Below the pieces are notes generated by a model. That model was not told the DNA's origin, ran no database searches, and saw only the letters and a list, made by a program, of their open reading frames with translations. Both the position numbers and the translations under genes were made by a program. DNA of 51,258 nt from Longimicrobium sp. (lineage in GTDB: Bacteria; Gemmatimonadota; Gemmatimonadetes; Longimicrobiales; Longimicrobiaceae), in the NCBI GenBank assembly GCA_036389135.1, contig DASVQP010000102.1, positions 1 through 51,258 on the forward strand, given 5' to 3'. Positions 41,640-50,310 of this stretch are shown one piece after another. The number at the start of each line of letters is the position of its first letter. Position 1 is the stretch's first letter.

Positions 41640-43092
41640 CCGGGGGCACGCGGGCGGGTCCCTTCGCGGCACCGTGGTGCGGGAGACTCTCTGGAACGCG
41701 GCGGGCGCATACAGCGGGCTGCTCCTGGGGCTGGTGGTTACCGCCGTCCTCGCGCGCGTGCTGTCGCCCGCGGACTTCGGGGTCGTCGCCGCCGTCGTCG
41801 CCTTCACGGCTTTCTTCGAAGCGGTGGCGGAGCTGGGCTTCGTGGGGGCCCTGCTCCAGCGGCGCGACCTCACGGAAGCCGATCTGTCCGGCGTCTTCTG
41901 GCTGGCGCTCGCCGCGGGAGGCGTCCTCTACCTCGCGCTGTACGGTGGGGTCTCGCTGCTGGGCGGGCTGTTCGAAACCCGGGGGTTCACGGCGGTCCTG
42001 CGCATCCTGGGCCTCAACGTCTTCCTGGTGGCGCTCCTGGTGGTGCCCAAGGCCATCCTGCGGCGGCGGCTGGAGCTGCGTCGCCTCTCCCTGGCGCGGC
42101 TCGCCGGGGTGGCCGCCGGGGCCGCGGCCGCCATTCCGCTGGCGCTCTCGATGCACGGCCATTGGGCGCTGGTGGGCCAGAGCCTGGCCGGCTACGGCAC
42201 GGAGCTGCTCGCCGTCTGCTGGTTCGCGCGCTGGCGGCCGCGGCTGGAGCTCAGGCCGCGGGTGAGCGGGGCGCTGGCGCGGTTCTCCCTGTCGATGTTC
42301 TTCCAGATCGCCGTCAACTACTGGTCGCGCGGCGCGGGGAGCCTGCTGATCGCCCGCTTCGGCGCGGCCCCGCTGGGCGAGTACAACCTGGCGCAGCGCC
42401 TGGTAGGGATCCCCATGCAGCTGCTCTGGAGCGCGCTGGGGCCCATGCTGCACCCCGCGTACGCCATCATGGGCGACGACCTGCCGCGCCTGCGCGCCGC
42501 GTACTCGGACCTCCTTCAGCTCACCGGCATCCTCAGCCTCCCCCTGGCGGCGGTGCTGGGGCTCACCGCGGACCGGCTCGTCCCGCTCCTGTGGGGGCCG
42601 CAGTGGACGGCGAGCATCCCGCTGGTGTACGCGCTGCTTCCCGTGGCCGCGGTGCAGCCCCTGGCCGCGGTGGGGGCCCCGCTCTTCATGGCGCGGGAGC
42701 GGACCGGCCTCATGCTGCGCGTGACGGTGTTCAACGCGGCCGTCCTGCTGGCGGCGATGGCGCTGGGGCTGCGCTGGGGAGCGGCGGGGGTGGCCTGGGG
42801 ATACTCCGTCGCGTACCTCTGCATCGCGTTTCCCTGCGCGAGCGGCGTGGTGCAGGCGCGGGTGCTGCACGGCACCCTCCGCGAGCTCGCGGCGTGGCTC
42901 TGGCGTCCGCTCGCCACCTGCGCCGTCGTCCTGGCGGGCGGATGGGCGGCGCGGGTGTTGGCCGGCTCCACTCCTCCCCTCGCCGGGCTGCTGGCGATCG
43001 CGTCGGCGTCGCTGCTCGCGTGGGGGCTGGCCGTGCGCGCGCTGGCGTGGCCGCTGGTGCGGTCGGTCGCCCGCGCACGGGGAGGCCCGTGA
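41629..43092 (+). CDS. Polysaccharide flippase (PST family, WzxC-like)
   Basis: A 487-residue protein with about 12-14 transmembrane helices. The N-terminal signature TVVRETLWNAAGAYSGLLLGLVVT... and LARVLSPADFGVVAAVVAFTAFFE, plus central LARFSLSMFFQIAVNYWSRGAGSLLIARF, are typical of Polysacc_synt_3 lipopolysaccharide exporters. It would flip lipid-linked oligosaccharide across the inner membrane. The ATG lies within the end of the GT2 gene. It fixes the pathway as Wzx-type. Confidence 0.92.
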   Translation: MEADRGHAGGSLRGTVVRETLWNAAGAYSGLLLGLVVTAVLARVLSPADFGVVAAVVAFTAFFEAVAELGFVGALLQRRDLTEADLSGVFWLALAAGGVLYLALYGGVSLLGGLFETRGFTAVLRILGLNVFLVALLVVPKAILRRRLELRRLSLARLAGVAAGAAAAIPLALSMHGHWALVGQSLAGYGTELLAVCWFARWRPRLELRPRVSGALARFSLSMFFQIAVNYWSRGAGSLLIARFGAAPLGEYNLAQRLVGIPMQLLWSALGPMLHPAYAIMGDDLPRLRAAYSDLLQLTGILSLPLAAVLGLTADRLVPLLWGPQWTASIPLVYALLPVAAVQPLAAVGAPLFMARERTGLMLRVTVFNAAVLLAAMALGLRWGAAGVAWGYSVAYLCIAFPCASGVVQARVLHGTLRELAAWLWRPLATCAVVLAGGWAARVLAGSTPPLAGLLAIASASLLAWGLAVRALAWPLVRSVARARGGP

Positions 43093-43171
43093 CGTGCTCG
43101 CGCGGCGTATCTCCGCGTACCGGGCTCCTCACTCCACCCGCGGCGAACTCCTTGCTACGCGCTGTCGTACG

Positions 43172-43924
43172 ATGCTGAAACGAGCCCTGCGCAGGATACG
43201 CCTCTGGCGCGCCCCCGACTTCGTCACCTGCGAAGGCGTGCGGCTGCCGCCGCCGCACCTGCGCTTCTGCGGCGCGGAGTTCCAGGACGACCGCTACTTC
43301 CTGGCCTCGGCGCGAGGAGAGGCGCGCCGCCTGGCAGAGGAAGCGGGTCTCACCTCCCGCAGCCGGGTGCTGGACGTGGGGTGCGGACCGGGACGCCTCG
43401 CCATCGGGCTGCTGGACCTTCCGGGCGGTGTCGCGGAGTACCTGGGGCTGGACGTGCACCGGCCCTCCATCGACTGGTGCACGCGCCACCTCGGGCGATC
43501 CCACCCGGCGTTCCGCTTCCACCACGTGAACGTGCGCAACGACCGCTACAACCCGGACGGCTCGCAGCAGGCCGGCGCCGTGCGGCTCCCCGCGGAGAGC
43601 GCGAGCCACGACATCGCCTACCTGTACTCCGTCTTCTCGCACATGCTTCCAGCGGACGTGGAGGGGTACCTGCACGAGCTCCACCGCGTCCTGGCCCCCG
43701 GCGGAACGCTGTTCTTCACCGGCTTCGTGGAGACGGAGGTGCCCGAGGTGAGCGTGAACCCGCCCGGGTACGTGCGCTCGTGGAGCGGACCGCTGCACTG
43801 CGTGCGGTACGAGCGCGGATACGTGGAGCGGATGCTCGGCGCCGCCGGATTCGCGATGGAGAAGCTCGCGCACGGCACCGAGACGGACCGGCAGAGCGCC
43901 ATCTTCGCTCGCCGCACCCCCTGA
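43172..43924 (+). CDS. Class I SAM-dependent methyltransferase
   Basis: A 250-residue protein with RVLDVGCGPGRLAIGLLD, YLGLDVHRPSIDWC, a long FHHVNVRNDRYNPDG insertion, YLYSVFSHMLPADVEGYLHELHRVL and APGGTLFFTGFV. Methyltransferases of this subtype often modify sugars or lipid-linked glycans. The frame is open to 43094, but an ATG at 43172 fits the family N-terminus. It starts about 80 bases after the flippase. A short possible ORF of 20 codons (43930-43992) follows and overlaps the next start; it was not annotated. Confidence 0.85.
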   Translation: MLKRALRRIRLWRAPDFVTCEGVRLPPPHLRFCGAEFQDDRYFLASARGEARRLAEEAGLTSRSRVLDVGCGPGRLAIGLLDLPGGVAEYLGLDVHRPSIDWCTRHLGRSHPAFRFHHVNVRNDRYNPDGSQQAGAVRLPAESASHDIAYLYSVFSHMLPADVEGYLHELHRVLAPGGTLFFTGFVETEVPEVSVNPPGYVRSWSGPLHCVRYERGYVERMLGAAGFAMEKLAHGTETDRQSAIFARRTP

Positions 43925-43979
43925 CGCGGATGACCCTGGAACGCGCCTGGAGGCGGGTGATGCGCGACGTCGTACCGGT

Positions 43980-45140
43980 GTGCGTGAAGTGAAGCGGATC
44001 ACTCTGCTCGCCTCGGACCTGTCGCAGAACGCCCTCGCCCGGGGGTACCTCCTCGCGGAAATTCTGGCGCGCGACTTCGAGGTCGAGATCGTGGGAACGC
44101 GCTTCGGGGATGCGTTGTGGGCGCCGGCCCGGAGCGGTTCGATCCCTATCCACGCCGTTGCGGGGGCTCGCTGGCCGGCGTATGCGCTGCGCATCCGGGA
44201 GCTGCTCCAGCGCATCCGCGGCGACGTGGTGTACGCGATCAAGCCGCTCCCTGCCAGCTTCGGAGTCGCGCTGCTGGACCGGGTGCGGAGCGGACGTCCG
44301 GTGGTGCTGGACGTGGACGATGACGAGCTCGCCTTCCGCCCGCCCGCCATGCTCCGGCGCCCGCGCGGCTTCGCGGAGAGCGTCGGCCACCCGAACGGCC
44401 GCTACTGGGCCGGCCGCGCGATCGGCCGCATCCCCCTTGCGGATGCCGTGACGGTGGCCAGCCGCGGGCTGCAGCGCCGCTTCGGGGGCGTGCTGGTGCC
44501 GCACGCCAAGGACACGGAGCGCCTTCGCCCGCGCCCGGAGTGCCGCGACGCCGCGAAGGCCCGGCTGGGCGTGGCGGGGCGGCGGGTGGTGATGTTCATG
44601 GGGACTCCGCGTGTCCACAAGGGGATCGAGGACGTGGCCGATGCGGTGCCGCGGCTGAGGAACGATGCCGTGTTCGTGGTAGCCGGCGCCGACCCGGCCG
44701 ACGGGTACGTGCGGGCGCTGATGGACCGCTTCCCCGCCGTCGTCTTCCATCCGCCGTATGCCCTGGAGGAAGGCCCTTTCCTCCTGCAGGGCGCGGACGC
44801 CGTCGTCGTGCCGCAGCGGCTGCGTGCGGAGTCGGCGGTGCAGATGCCGGGGAAGCTGCTGGAGGCCATGGCCATGGCGAAGCCCATCGTCTCCACCGCG
44901 GTGTCCGACATCCCTGAAGTGCTGGCGGAGGGGCGCGGCCACGTGGTGCCCCCCGCGGACCCGGCGGCGATCGCGGCGGCGCTGGACCGGATCTTCGACT
45001 CCCCGGAAGAGGCGGAGCGGATGGGCCTCCGCGCGCGGCGCTGGTGCGTGGAGAACGCGAGCTACGACAGCACGCGCGAGACGCTCCGCCGCGTGATGAC
45101 GGATGCGCTCGCGGCGGCGGAGCCGCGCCGGTCCCGATGA
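43980..45140 (+). CDS. Family 4 glycosyltransferase
   Basis: A 386-residue GT-B enzyme. N-terminal half: RITLLASDLSQNALARGYLLAEIL and DVVYAIKPLPASFGVALL, with VVLDVDDDEL. C-terminal half: RRVVMFMGTPRVHKGIEDVADAV, VVAGADP, and ADAVVVPQR...KLLEAMAMAKPIVST with the ExxxxxxxE-like site. GTG codons at 43980 and 43989 are both possible. It lies in the plus-strand run between a methyltransferase and the initiating phosphotransferase. Confidence 0.88.
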   Translation: MREVKRITLLASDLSQNALARGYLLAEILARDFEVEIVGTRFGDALWAPARSGSIPIHAVAGARWPAYALRIRELLQRIRGDVVYAIKPLPASFGVALLDRVRSGRPVVLDVDDDELAFRPPAMLRRPRGFAESVGHPNGRYWAGRAIGRIPLADAVTVASRGLQRRFGGVLVPHAKDTERLRPRPECRDAAKARLGVAGRRVVMFMGTPRVHKGIEDVADAVPRLRNDAVFVVAGADPADGYVRALMDRFPAVVFHPPYALEEGPFLLQGADAVVVPQRLRAESAVQMPGKLLEAMAMAKPIVSTAVSDIPEVLAEGRGHVVPPADPAAIAAALDRIFDSPEEAERMGLRARRWCVENASYDSTRETLRRVMTDALAAAEPRRSR

Positions 45141-45201
45141 CGAGAACGACCACGTGGAGCCGCGCCGCCGGATGCGTCCGCCGCCGCCATACCCAGCCGA
45201 T

Positions 45202-46230
45202 ATGACGATCACCCTCCTCGCACCGCTCGCCGCACTGGCCGCCAGCTTCCTGCTGACGCGCGTCGTGCTCGGCTACGCGATCCGGCGGGCGATCCTGGAC
45301 TTCCCCAACCACCGCAGCTCGCACGACGCCCCAACCCCTCGCGGAGGGGGGTTGGGAATCGCGTTTCCCGTGCTGGCGGGCACCGCCATCCTGGGCCTCA
45401 CCGGGTTCATCCCCGGGCACCTCGCCGCCGGCATTCTGGGCGGAACGCTGGTGGCGGCGGTCGGCTGGATGGACGACACCGGCCGCCTGAAGGGGCGGAT
45501 GCTGGGACCGCGGATGCTGGTGTACCTGGCCGCGGCGGTGTGGGGCGTGGCGTGGGCCGGCGGCCTCGCCGGGCTGTCGCTGGGAGTCACGCGGCTGCAT
45601 CTCGGGTGGGCAGGGGGTGCGATCGCGGTGATCGGCTGCGTGTGGATGGTCTGCCTCTTCAACTTCATGGACGGCATCGATGGGATCTCGGGTACGGAGG
45701 CCACGACCGCCGGGCTCTGGGGCGGCGTGCTCCTATGGCTGTCGGGGAGCCACGACCTGGCCGTCATCGCGCTGATGGTGGGTGCCGCCGCCGCCGGGTT
45801 CCTGGTGTGGAACTGGGCGCCGGCGCGCATCTTCATGGGCGACGTGGGGAGCTGCCTCCTCGGCTTCTGCTTCGCCATCATCGCCCTCGCGTCCGAGCGC
45901 GCGGGCGCGGTGCCGCTGCTGGTGTGGATGATCCTGCTCGGCGTCTTCGTGTTCGACGCGACGGTGACGCTGCTGCGCCGGGTCGTGCGCCGGGAGCGCT
46001 GGCGCGAGGCGCACCGGAGCCACGCATACCAGCGGGCGGTGCAGTCCGGCTGGACCCACCGCCAGGTGAGCGCGGGCGTGGCGGTGACCAACGTCGCGCT
46101 CGGCGTCCTAGCGACGGTGGGATGGCGGCGGCCGGCGCTCCTTCCGGTGTGCCTGCTGGCCGCGCTCGTCCTCCTCGCCGCGATCTACCTCTGGGTGGAG
46201 CGCAGGGCGCCCATGGCGCGGGTCCAGTGA
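45202..46230 (+). CDS. Polyprenyl-phosphate GlcNAc-1-phosphate transferase-like (WecA/MraY family)
   Basis: A 342-residue membrane enzyme with about ten helices. Diagnostic loops are DFPNHRSSHDAPTPRGGGLG, VGWMDDTGRLKGR (catalytic DD), NFMDGIDGISG, IFMGDVGS and the basic RREAHRSHAYQR-like loop with conserved His residues. It starts glycan assembly by loading a sugar phosphate on undecaprenyl phosphate. The ATG at 45202 was chosen; the longer frame is not hydrophobic. Its stop overlaps the RmlD-like GTG (GTGA). Together with the flippase this completes initiation, assembly and export. Confidence 0.9.
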   Translation: MTITLLAPLAALAASFLLTRVVLGYAIRRAILDFPNHRSSHDAPTPRGGGLGIAFPVLAGTAILGLTGFIPGHLAAGILGGTLVAAVGWMDDTGRLKGRMLGPRMLVYLAAAVWGVAWAGGLAGLSLGVTRLHLGWAGGAIAVIGCVWMVCLFNFMDGIDGISGTEATTAGLWGGVLLWLSGSHDLAVIALMVGAAAAGFLVWNWAPARIFMGDVGSCLLGFCFAIIALASERAGAVPLLVWMILLGVFVFDATVTLLRRVVRRERWREAHRSHAYQRAVQSGWTHRQVSAGVAVTNVALGVLATVGWRRPALLPVCLLAALVLLAAIYLWVERRAPMARVQ

Positions 46231-47099
46231 CGAGGGTCCTGGTCGTGGGCGGCACCGGCATGCTGGGCCACAAGCTGGTGCAGCTTCTCGGCGCCGACCC
46301 CGCGCTGGAGCTGCACGCCACGGTGCGGCGCGTCCCACCCCCCGAGTTCGCGGGCGGCCTCGTCACGTACCACGCGGACGTCGACGTGGCGTACGGCTCC
46401 ACGCGCGTGCGCGAGCTGCTGGGGGCGCTTCGGCCGGACGTGGTGGTCAACGCGGTGGGCGCCATCAAGCAAAAGGATCTCCACTCCGCCGTCGATGAGA
46501 CGTTCTACCTGAACGGCGTCTTGCCGCACCTCCTGGCGCTCCACGGCGCGCGCCTGATCCACGTCTCCACCGACTGCGTGTTCCGGGGCGACCGCGGAGC
46601 GTACACGGAGGCCGAGCGCCCGGACGCGGAGGACCTGTACGGCCGGTCCAAGGCGATGGGCGAGGTGGACTACGGCCGCCACCTGACGCTGCGTACCTCC
46701 ATCATCGGCCCGGAGATCTCGGGCCACCTGGGGCTCCTCGGCTGGTTCTTGTCGCAGCCGCGCGGCTCCACGATGCGCGGGTACTCCCGCGCCATCTACA
46801 GCGGTCTCCCCACCGTCACCCTCAGCCGCACCATCCACCGCCTGATCGGCGACGACTCTCCGCTCTCCGGCATCTACCACGTGGCGAGCGAGCCCATCGA
46901 CAAGCACACGCTGCTCCAGCGCCTGAACGAGGCGCTGAAGCTGGAGCACACCATCCTCCCCGACGATTCCCTCCGCATCGACCGCTCCCTGGACGACCGC
47001 CGCTTCCGCGAGGCCACGGGCACCCCGCGCCCCGGCTGGGACGAGCTGGTCGCGGAGCTCGTCGAGGATCTCCGCACTTCGCCGTACGCGTACCCGTGA
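46227..47099 (+). CDS. RmlD-like NAD(P)-dependent sugar-nucleotide reductase
   Basis: A 290-residue short-chain dehydrogenase of the RmlD substrate-binding family. It shows the cofactor motif VLVVGGTGMLGHKLV, then PDVVVNAVGAI, LIHVSTDCVFRGDRG (Ser/Thr), the active-site YGRSK and LRTSIIG. dTDP-4-dehydrorhamnose reductase is the best-known member, but no rmlA, rmlB or rmlC lies nearby, so another deoxysugar is possible. The GTG overlaps the previous stop. It is the last gene of the cluster. Confidence 0.88.
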   Translation: MTRVLVVGGTGMLGHKLVQLLGADPALELHATVRRVPPPEFAGGLVTYHADVDVAYGSTRVRELLGALRPDVVVNAVGAIKQKDLHSAVDETFYLNGVLPHLLALHGARLIHVSTDCVFRGDRGAYTEAERPDAEDLYGRSKAMGEVDYGRHLTLRTSIIGPEISGHLGLLGWFLSQPRGSTMRGYSRAIYSGLPTVTLSRTIHRLIGDDSPLSGIYHVASEPIDKHTLLQRLNEALKLEHTILPDDSLRIDRSLDDRRFREATGTPRPGWDELVAELVEDLRTSPYAYP

Positions 47100-47132
47100 C
47101 GGCGGGCCCCCTCCCCCGCTCGTTCCTCGCGG

Positions 47133-47162
47133 CCCCTCCCCCAAAACTACCTGGGGGAGGGG
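47133..47162 (+). terminator. Hairpin after the polysaccharide cluster
   Basis: CCCCTCCCCCA (47133-47143) and TGGGGGAGGGG (47152-47162) make an 11-bp stem with an 8-nt loop, 33 bases after the RmlD-like stop. No U-tract follows. It lies within a CCCCGCTCGTTCCTCGCGG repeat module, so terminator function is only likely by position. Confidence 0.5.
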
Positions 47163-47204
47163 CGTTCCGTCCCCGCACCGTCTTTCGTGCATCCCACAAA
47201 CCGG

Positions 47205-47310
47205 TAGGGGCGGACCTGCGTGTCCGCCCACCTTGCCCCGCCTCGACTACCGCCCAACGGCACCGGAATCCTGTAGGGGCCGCCCCACGTGGCTGCCCGT
47301 GCCCCGCGCA
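47205..47310. repeat. Two GTAGGGGC-type palindromes
   Basis: GGTAGGGGCGGACCTGCGTG/TCCGCCC and TGTAGGGGCCGCCCCACGTG/GCTGCCCGTGCC match the units at 21994-22166 and, inverted, 12176-12345. Nothing coding was seen in 47100-47399. Confidence 0.7.
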
Positions 47311-47399
47311 CACGCCGCGGCCCGGGTTCCAGCAGCGTAACAACTGGCGATTGTGCACCTGATCCGAAGGGCGGTAGCGGGGGCAGTGACCGTTATAAG

Positions 47400-47720
47400 T
47401 CAATGAGGATCGGTGCCCGTACGAAGTCCGCAGTGTCTGCACCGCTCCGCAAAGGGATTGAACAATCCCCCGCGCCAGCAGAAGTGCCGCCCGCATTCTG
47501 GACAGGGCCAGCGAGATAGGCGGTAGCTCTGGACCCAAAACGCTACCACCACCGCCGGAAACGCGGGAAGGAGCAGAAACCTCACGAAATAAACGGCGTT
47601 GCTCAACGCAACCAGTGTCATGAGTGCGATCGGCCCCCCGAACCAAACCCCGAAAAACCGAATCCTGAGTCGGTGGTACGGCTCCCACACATCCATTTCG
47701 TCAGCGCGGTTCGCAGTCAT
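47400..47720 (-). CDS. Small membrane protein with C-terminal zinc ribbon
   Basis: A 106-residue product with two hydrophobic helices (about 25-43 and 47-66), then CPECGRHFCWRGG...CRHCGLRTG, a four-cysteine zinc ribbon of the kind common in short bacterial membrane proteins. No function known. Codon use is less GC-rich than the neighbours, suggesting recent acquisition or relaxed selection. The start ATG at 47720 has no strong ribosome site. It stands alone between repeat regions. Confidence 0.65.
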   Translation of the reverse strand: MTANRADEMDVWEPYHRLRIRFFGVWFGGPIALMTLVALSNAVYFVRFLLLPAFPAVVVAFWVQSYRLSRWPCPECGRHFCWRGGLFNPFAERCRHCGLRTGTDPH

Positions 47721-47867
47721 GTCTTACGTTCGCGAGAACTGGTTGATATCGCCTGGAAGCACGCGAAGATCCGCCTTCGGTGACTCGGCGGAAAGGCCGG
47801 GTTTGCGACGCGCCCACCTGGCCCTTGGCGCCGTCCGGTAGCACGGAGCGTGAATCTACTGCGGGGT

Positions 47868-47990
47868 GAGGGGCTTGTCGTCAGCGGCGGTACTCTCGCC
47901 TCGCCGGCTAGATCCTTCGGTCGCCGCAGGAGTACGGATTGCGGGACCTGCATCGAGGATGCGGCTTCCTCAGGATGACAGAAATGGACC
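47868..47990. repeat. CTAGATCCTTCGG / CTCAGGATGAC element, copy 2
   Basis: CTAGATCCTTCGG followed about 60 bases later by CCTCAGGATGACA matches the right half of the element at 22217-22412, where GTCATCCTGAG and CTCAGGATGAC form outer arms. It lies inside an open frame of 173 codons that is otherwise unconvincing. Confidence 0.6.
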
Positions 47991-48017
47991 TCCGGCGAAC
48001 TCGCGTGTTCCAGGGCG

Positions 48018-48190
48018 TGGCTTACGGACGGGCCACCTCCCGCGTCCACCAGGCGAGTCGTCAGCCGCTCGCGCTCGAAGGGCTTCAGGAAGTAGCGGCG
48101 GCCACGCGCGCCTCGAAGCCAAAGCGCGATCGCAAACAACACCGGTCCACAGAGTAGATATCCTCCCAACGCCAAAGGGCAGCCGCTCAC
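48018..48190 (-). pseudogene. Gene relic with FERERLTTRL segment
   Basis: On the minus strand this part of a frame reads GGYLLCGPVLFAIALWLRG, then RRYFLKPFERERLTTRLVDAGG. The last segment matches FLEYFERERLTTHLEDWM encoded at 50428-50525. Beyond it the frame runs into the CTCAGGATGAC repeat. It is best read as a broken, partly duplicated gene of unknown type. The rest of 47721-48264 holds only the repeat. Confidence 0.4.
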
Positions 48191-48264
48191 CCCGCAAAGA
48201 GTTCGCGACTGCCCGTAAGCGCGTTCAGTACCTGGCACGCCCCGCGCCTGTGGCTACGGCGGGG

Positions 48265-50073
48265 TCATTGCCGCCGGGGGCTTGCCCGGGCCGCACCGCG
48301 CACCGCGCGAAGCTCTCCAAATATCTTGCTGAACTTCCGGTTGTTGAGCGGCGCCCGCACGGAGTCCGCGGGCTCCGGCGCTTCGACGGGGCCTCCGACC
48401 ATCAGGAAGCTGAAGTCGCCGCCGCCCACCTGCGCGTTGCCGTGGCACCCCATGCACCCGCCCATGTTGTACGCCTTGCCCCCCGTGTACACGTTCTTGA
48501 TGGGGCCGTTGGCGCCGGGCTGCCCTGGCGAAGGGCACCCGGCGATCGGCGAACTCGCGTTGCTGCCGCACCAGTCCGTGATCAGGTTGCCTCCCGATAT
48601 CGTTGCCTGAGTGCTCTGCCCCGTGCCGGCAACCACAAAGCCGGGCTGGAACCGGCCGCTGAACGTCTGGAGATTGTGGTCCGTCTCCACGACGATGTTG
48701 GCCTGGTAGTACGTGGCGGAGTCCGCGCCGGTGTAGTTGACCCCCGCCGTCGGCTTGTCGATGGGCTGGTACTGCACGTTGATCAGCTTGTAGTACTGCC
48801 ACACCGCCGGCGGCAGGCCGTGGGCCGCCGCGTACTGCGTCATGGCCGCGTGCGCCGCCGTGTTGGCCTCGACGATCTCCTCGGGAATGCCGCGCACCCG
48901 GCGGTTGATGGAGATGATTCCCTCCGTCTGGCCTTGCCTCGGCGTATTGACGTAGTACAGTCTTGCGCCCGGCGTGCTGTTGGCGCTGTCCGGCGAGAAC
49001 CGCTGGATGTTCGCCTGGGAGTATCCGTTGGGCGCGGGGGACCGTGCGCTCCGCACGGACAGCGGCGGAGCCGAGTACATGGCCTGCAGCGTGTCGAAGC
49101 CGGGGTTCAGGTTTCCGTTCGCGTCCTCGACCCGCCGGCCGTTGCGCGACAGGATGTTGTCCGCCTGCTCGAAAGTGGCGAACACGAAGTGGGGCCGGCT
49201 CGGCGTCTTCTGAATGATGTGCAGCGCCACCAGCCCCATCGTGGTGTCGACGTAGGTGGTCTCGTTGGCATAGTAGCGAACCCGCGTCTGGTAGAAGCGT
49301 CCGCTCCGCGCCTCCGCGGTCGTCAGCTCACGCCAGGCCGCCTTGAGCTCGATGGTCCCGTTGGGCAGGCTGACGCCATTGGCGGAAGTGTTCGGCGGCG
49401 GGCTGTTCTTGTTCGCCACCACGTACTTGCTGCTCGAACTGTTGGCATTGGCCACGGTGGCCGAGTCGAAGTACTTGTTTGCGGCCACGTACTCGTATTC
49501 CGCGCGATTGGCCTTGGCCGTGAACAGGATCAGCCCGTTGAGCGCCGTCCGCCCCGTCCCCACACCCGCATACATGGCGTCCAGCCCGATCTCGTTCGTC
49601 TCGTCCAGGTTGATCCATGGGACCGAGGCCGAAGCGATACCGTTTGCCGGCCTGACACCGTTCTGGTACGTGTAGCGCGGCAGCGAGTCATAGCCGTACG
49701 AGTTGGTGCCGGAGCTGTTCGTGGCGTAGCCGTAGGGCGTGGAGCCAGTGGGCGAGAAGATCTCGACCTTGGACCGGAACGTGTGCCACACCAGCGGCCG
49801 GGGATCGTTCGGCACGCCGAACGTCGCCGTGTCGTCCGCGACGTCGCGCGTGCTGTCCGCGCCCGTCTGCCGCACGGCGGGCCAGTTGAGCGCGATGAAC
49901 TCGTTCCACGCGAACGCCGCCGCACTCGACAGCGTGGTATCCGTGGTGGCGAGGTCTGACGGCACGTTTGGGGTAATGGTGATTGCGGCCGTGTCGCGAC
50001 TTGGAAACCCGGCCAGCGTCACGGCCGTCACCAGCACCAGCCCGGCACCTGCCTTCTTGAGCACGTTCGCCAT
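48265..50073 (-). CDS. Secreted single-heme c-type cytochrome-like protein
   Basis: About 602 residues with a signal peptide (GAGLVLVTAVTLAGF). The long body is rich in Ser, Thr, Asn and Tyr, with FIALNWPA and WHTFRSKVEIF near the start. It carries a single heme-binding CMGCH motif at residues 540-544 in YNMGGCMGCHGNAQVGGGDFSFL. Proteins of this length with a late CxxCH occur in proteobacteria and others, but their role is unknown. AGAGGA lies six bases before the ATG at 50073; the longer frame is leader DNA. A strong promoter lies about 200 bases upstream. It has no gene partners, so it is probably a single-gene unit. Confidence 0.8.
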   Translation of the reverse strand: MANVLKKAGAGLVLVTAVTLAGFPSRDTAAITITPNVPSDLATTDTTLSSAAAFAWNEFIALNWPAVRQTGADSTRDVADDTATFGVPNDPRPLVWHTFRSKVEIFSPTGSTPYGYATNSSGTNSYGYDSLPRYTYQNGVRPANGIASASVPWINLDETNEIGLDAMYAGVGTGRTALNGLILFTAKANRAEYEYVAANKYFDSATVANANSSSSKYVVANKNSPPPNTSANGVSLPNGTIELKAAWRELTTAEARSGRFYQTRVRYYANETTYVDTTMGLVALHIIQKTPSRPHFVFATFEQADNILSRNGRRVEDANGNLNPGFDTLQAMYSAPPLSVRSARSPAPNGYSQANIQRFSPDSANSTPGARLYYVNTPRQGQTEGIISINRRVRGIPEEIVEANTAAHAAMTQYAAAHGLPPAVWQYYKLINVQYQPIDKPTAGVNYTGADSATYYQANIVVETDHNLQTFSGRFQPGFVVAGTGQSTQATISGGNLITDWCGSNASSPIAGCPSPGQPGANGPIKNVYTGGKAYNMGGCMGCHGNAQVGGGDFSFLMVGGPVEAPEPADSVRAPLNNRKFSKIFGELRAVRGAARASPRRQ

Positions 50074-50238
50074 GCGTTTCCTCTGATAAAGTGGGGATGT
50101 GATTGAGTCCGCGCGGCGCTGCGGCTCGGGCGTGGGGAGGTACCGGAAGGGGCTCTGTCCGGGAGACGGCCAGCTCGAGCCAGGGACGAAGTGCGGAGGT
50201 GCGGGAAGTGCTCGCGCAGGCGGGTGCGTTGGAGCTCT

Positions 50239-50265
50239 GTAGCAGGATGTAGCAGCGCGTAGCAA
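50239..50265 (-). promoter_or_regulatory. Three 10-bp-phased GTAGCA direct repeats
   Basis: TGTAGCA (50239), TGTAGCA (50249) and CGTAGCA (50259) occur at exact 10-base intervals, one helical turn, just downstream of the -10 box of the cytochrome-like gene promoter. Position over the predicted start of transcription suggests an operator for a repressor or a leader element. Confidence 0.5.
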
Positions 50266-50269
50266 GAAC

Positions 50270-50310
50270 AGGATAGGGTGCCACGGCCGGGTGTGTCAAC
50301 ATTTTTTTTC
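50270..50310 (-). promoter_or_regulatory. Promoter with A-tract for the cytochrome-like gene
   Basis: On the minus strand TTGACA (50294-50299), an 18-base spacer and TATCCT (50270-50275) form a good sigma-70 promoter. An eight-base A-run (50302-50309) directly upstream resembles an UP element. The transcript would have a leader of about 190 bases before the ATG at 50073. Confidence 0.7.

Noticed and set aside
43930-43992. 20-codon ORF between a methyltransferase and a glycosyltransferase
   Set aside because: No ribosome site and no supporting context beyond overlap with the next start; too short to support.
47717-48238. 173-codon frame on the minus strand as an intact gene
   Set aside because: Most of it is a dispersed repeat and the start is non-conserved; only a relic segment is supportable.
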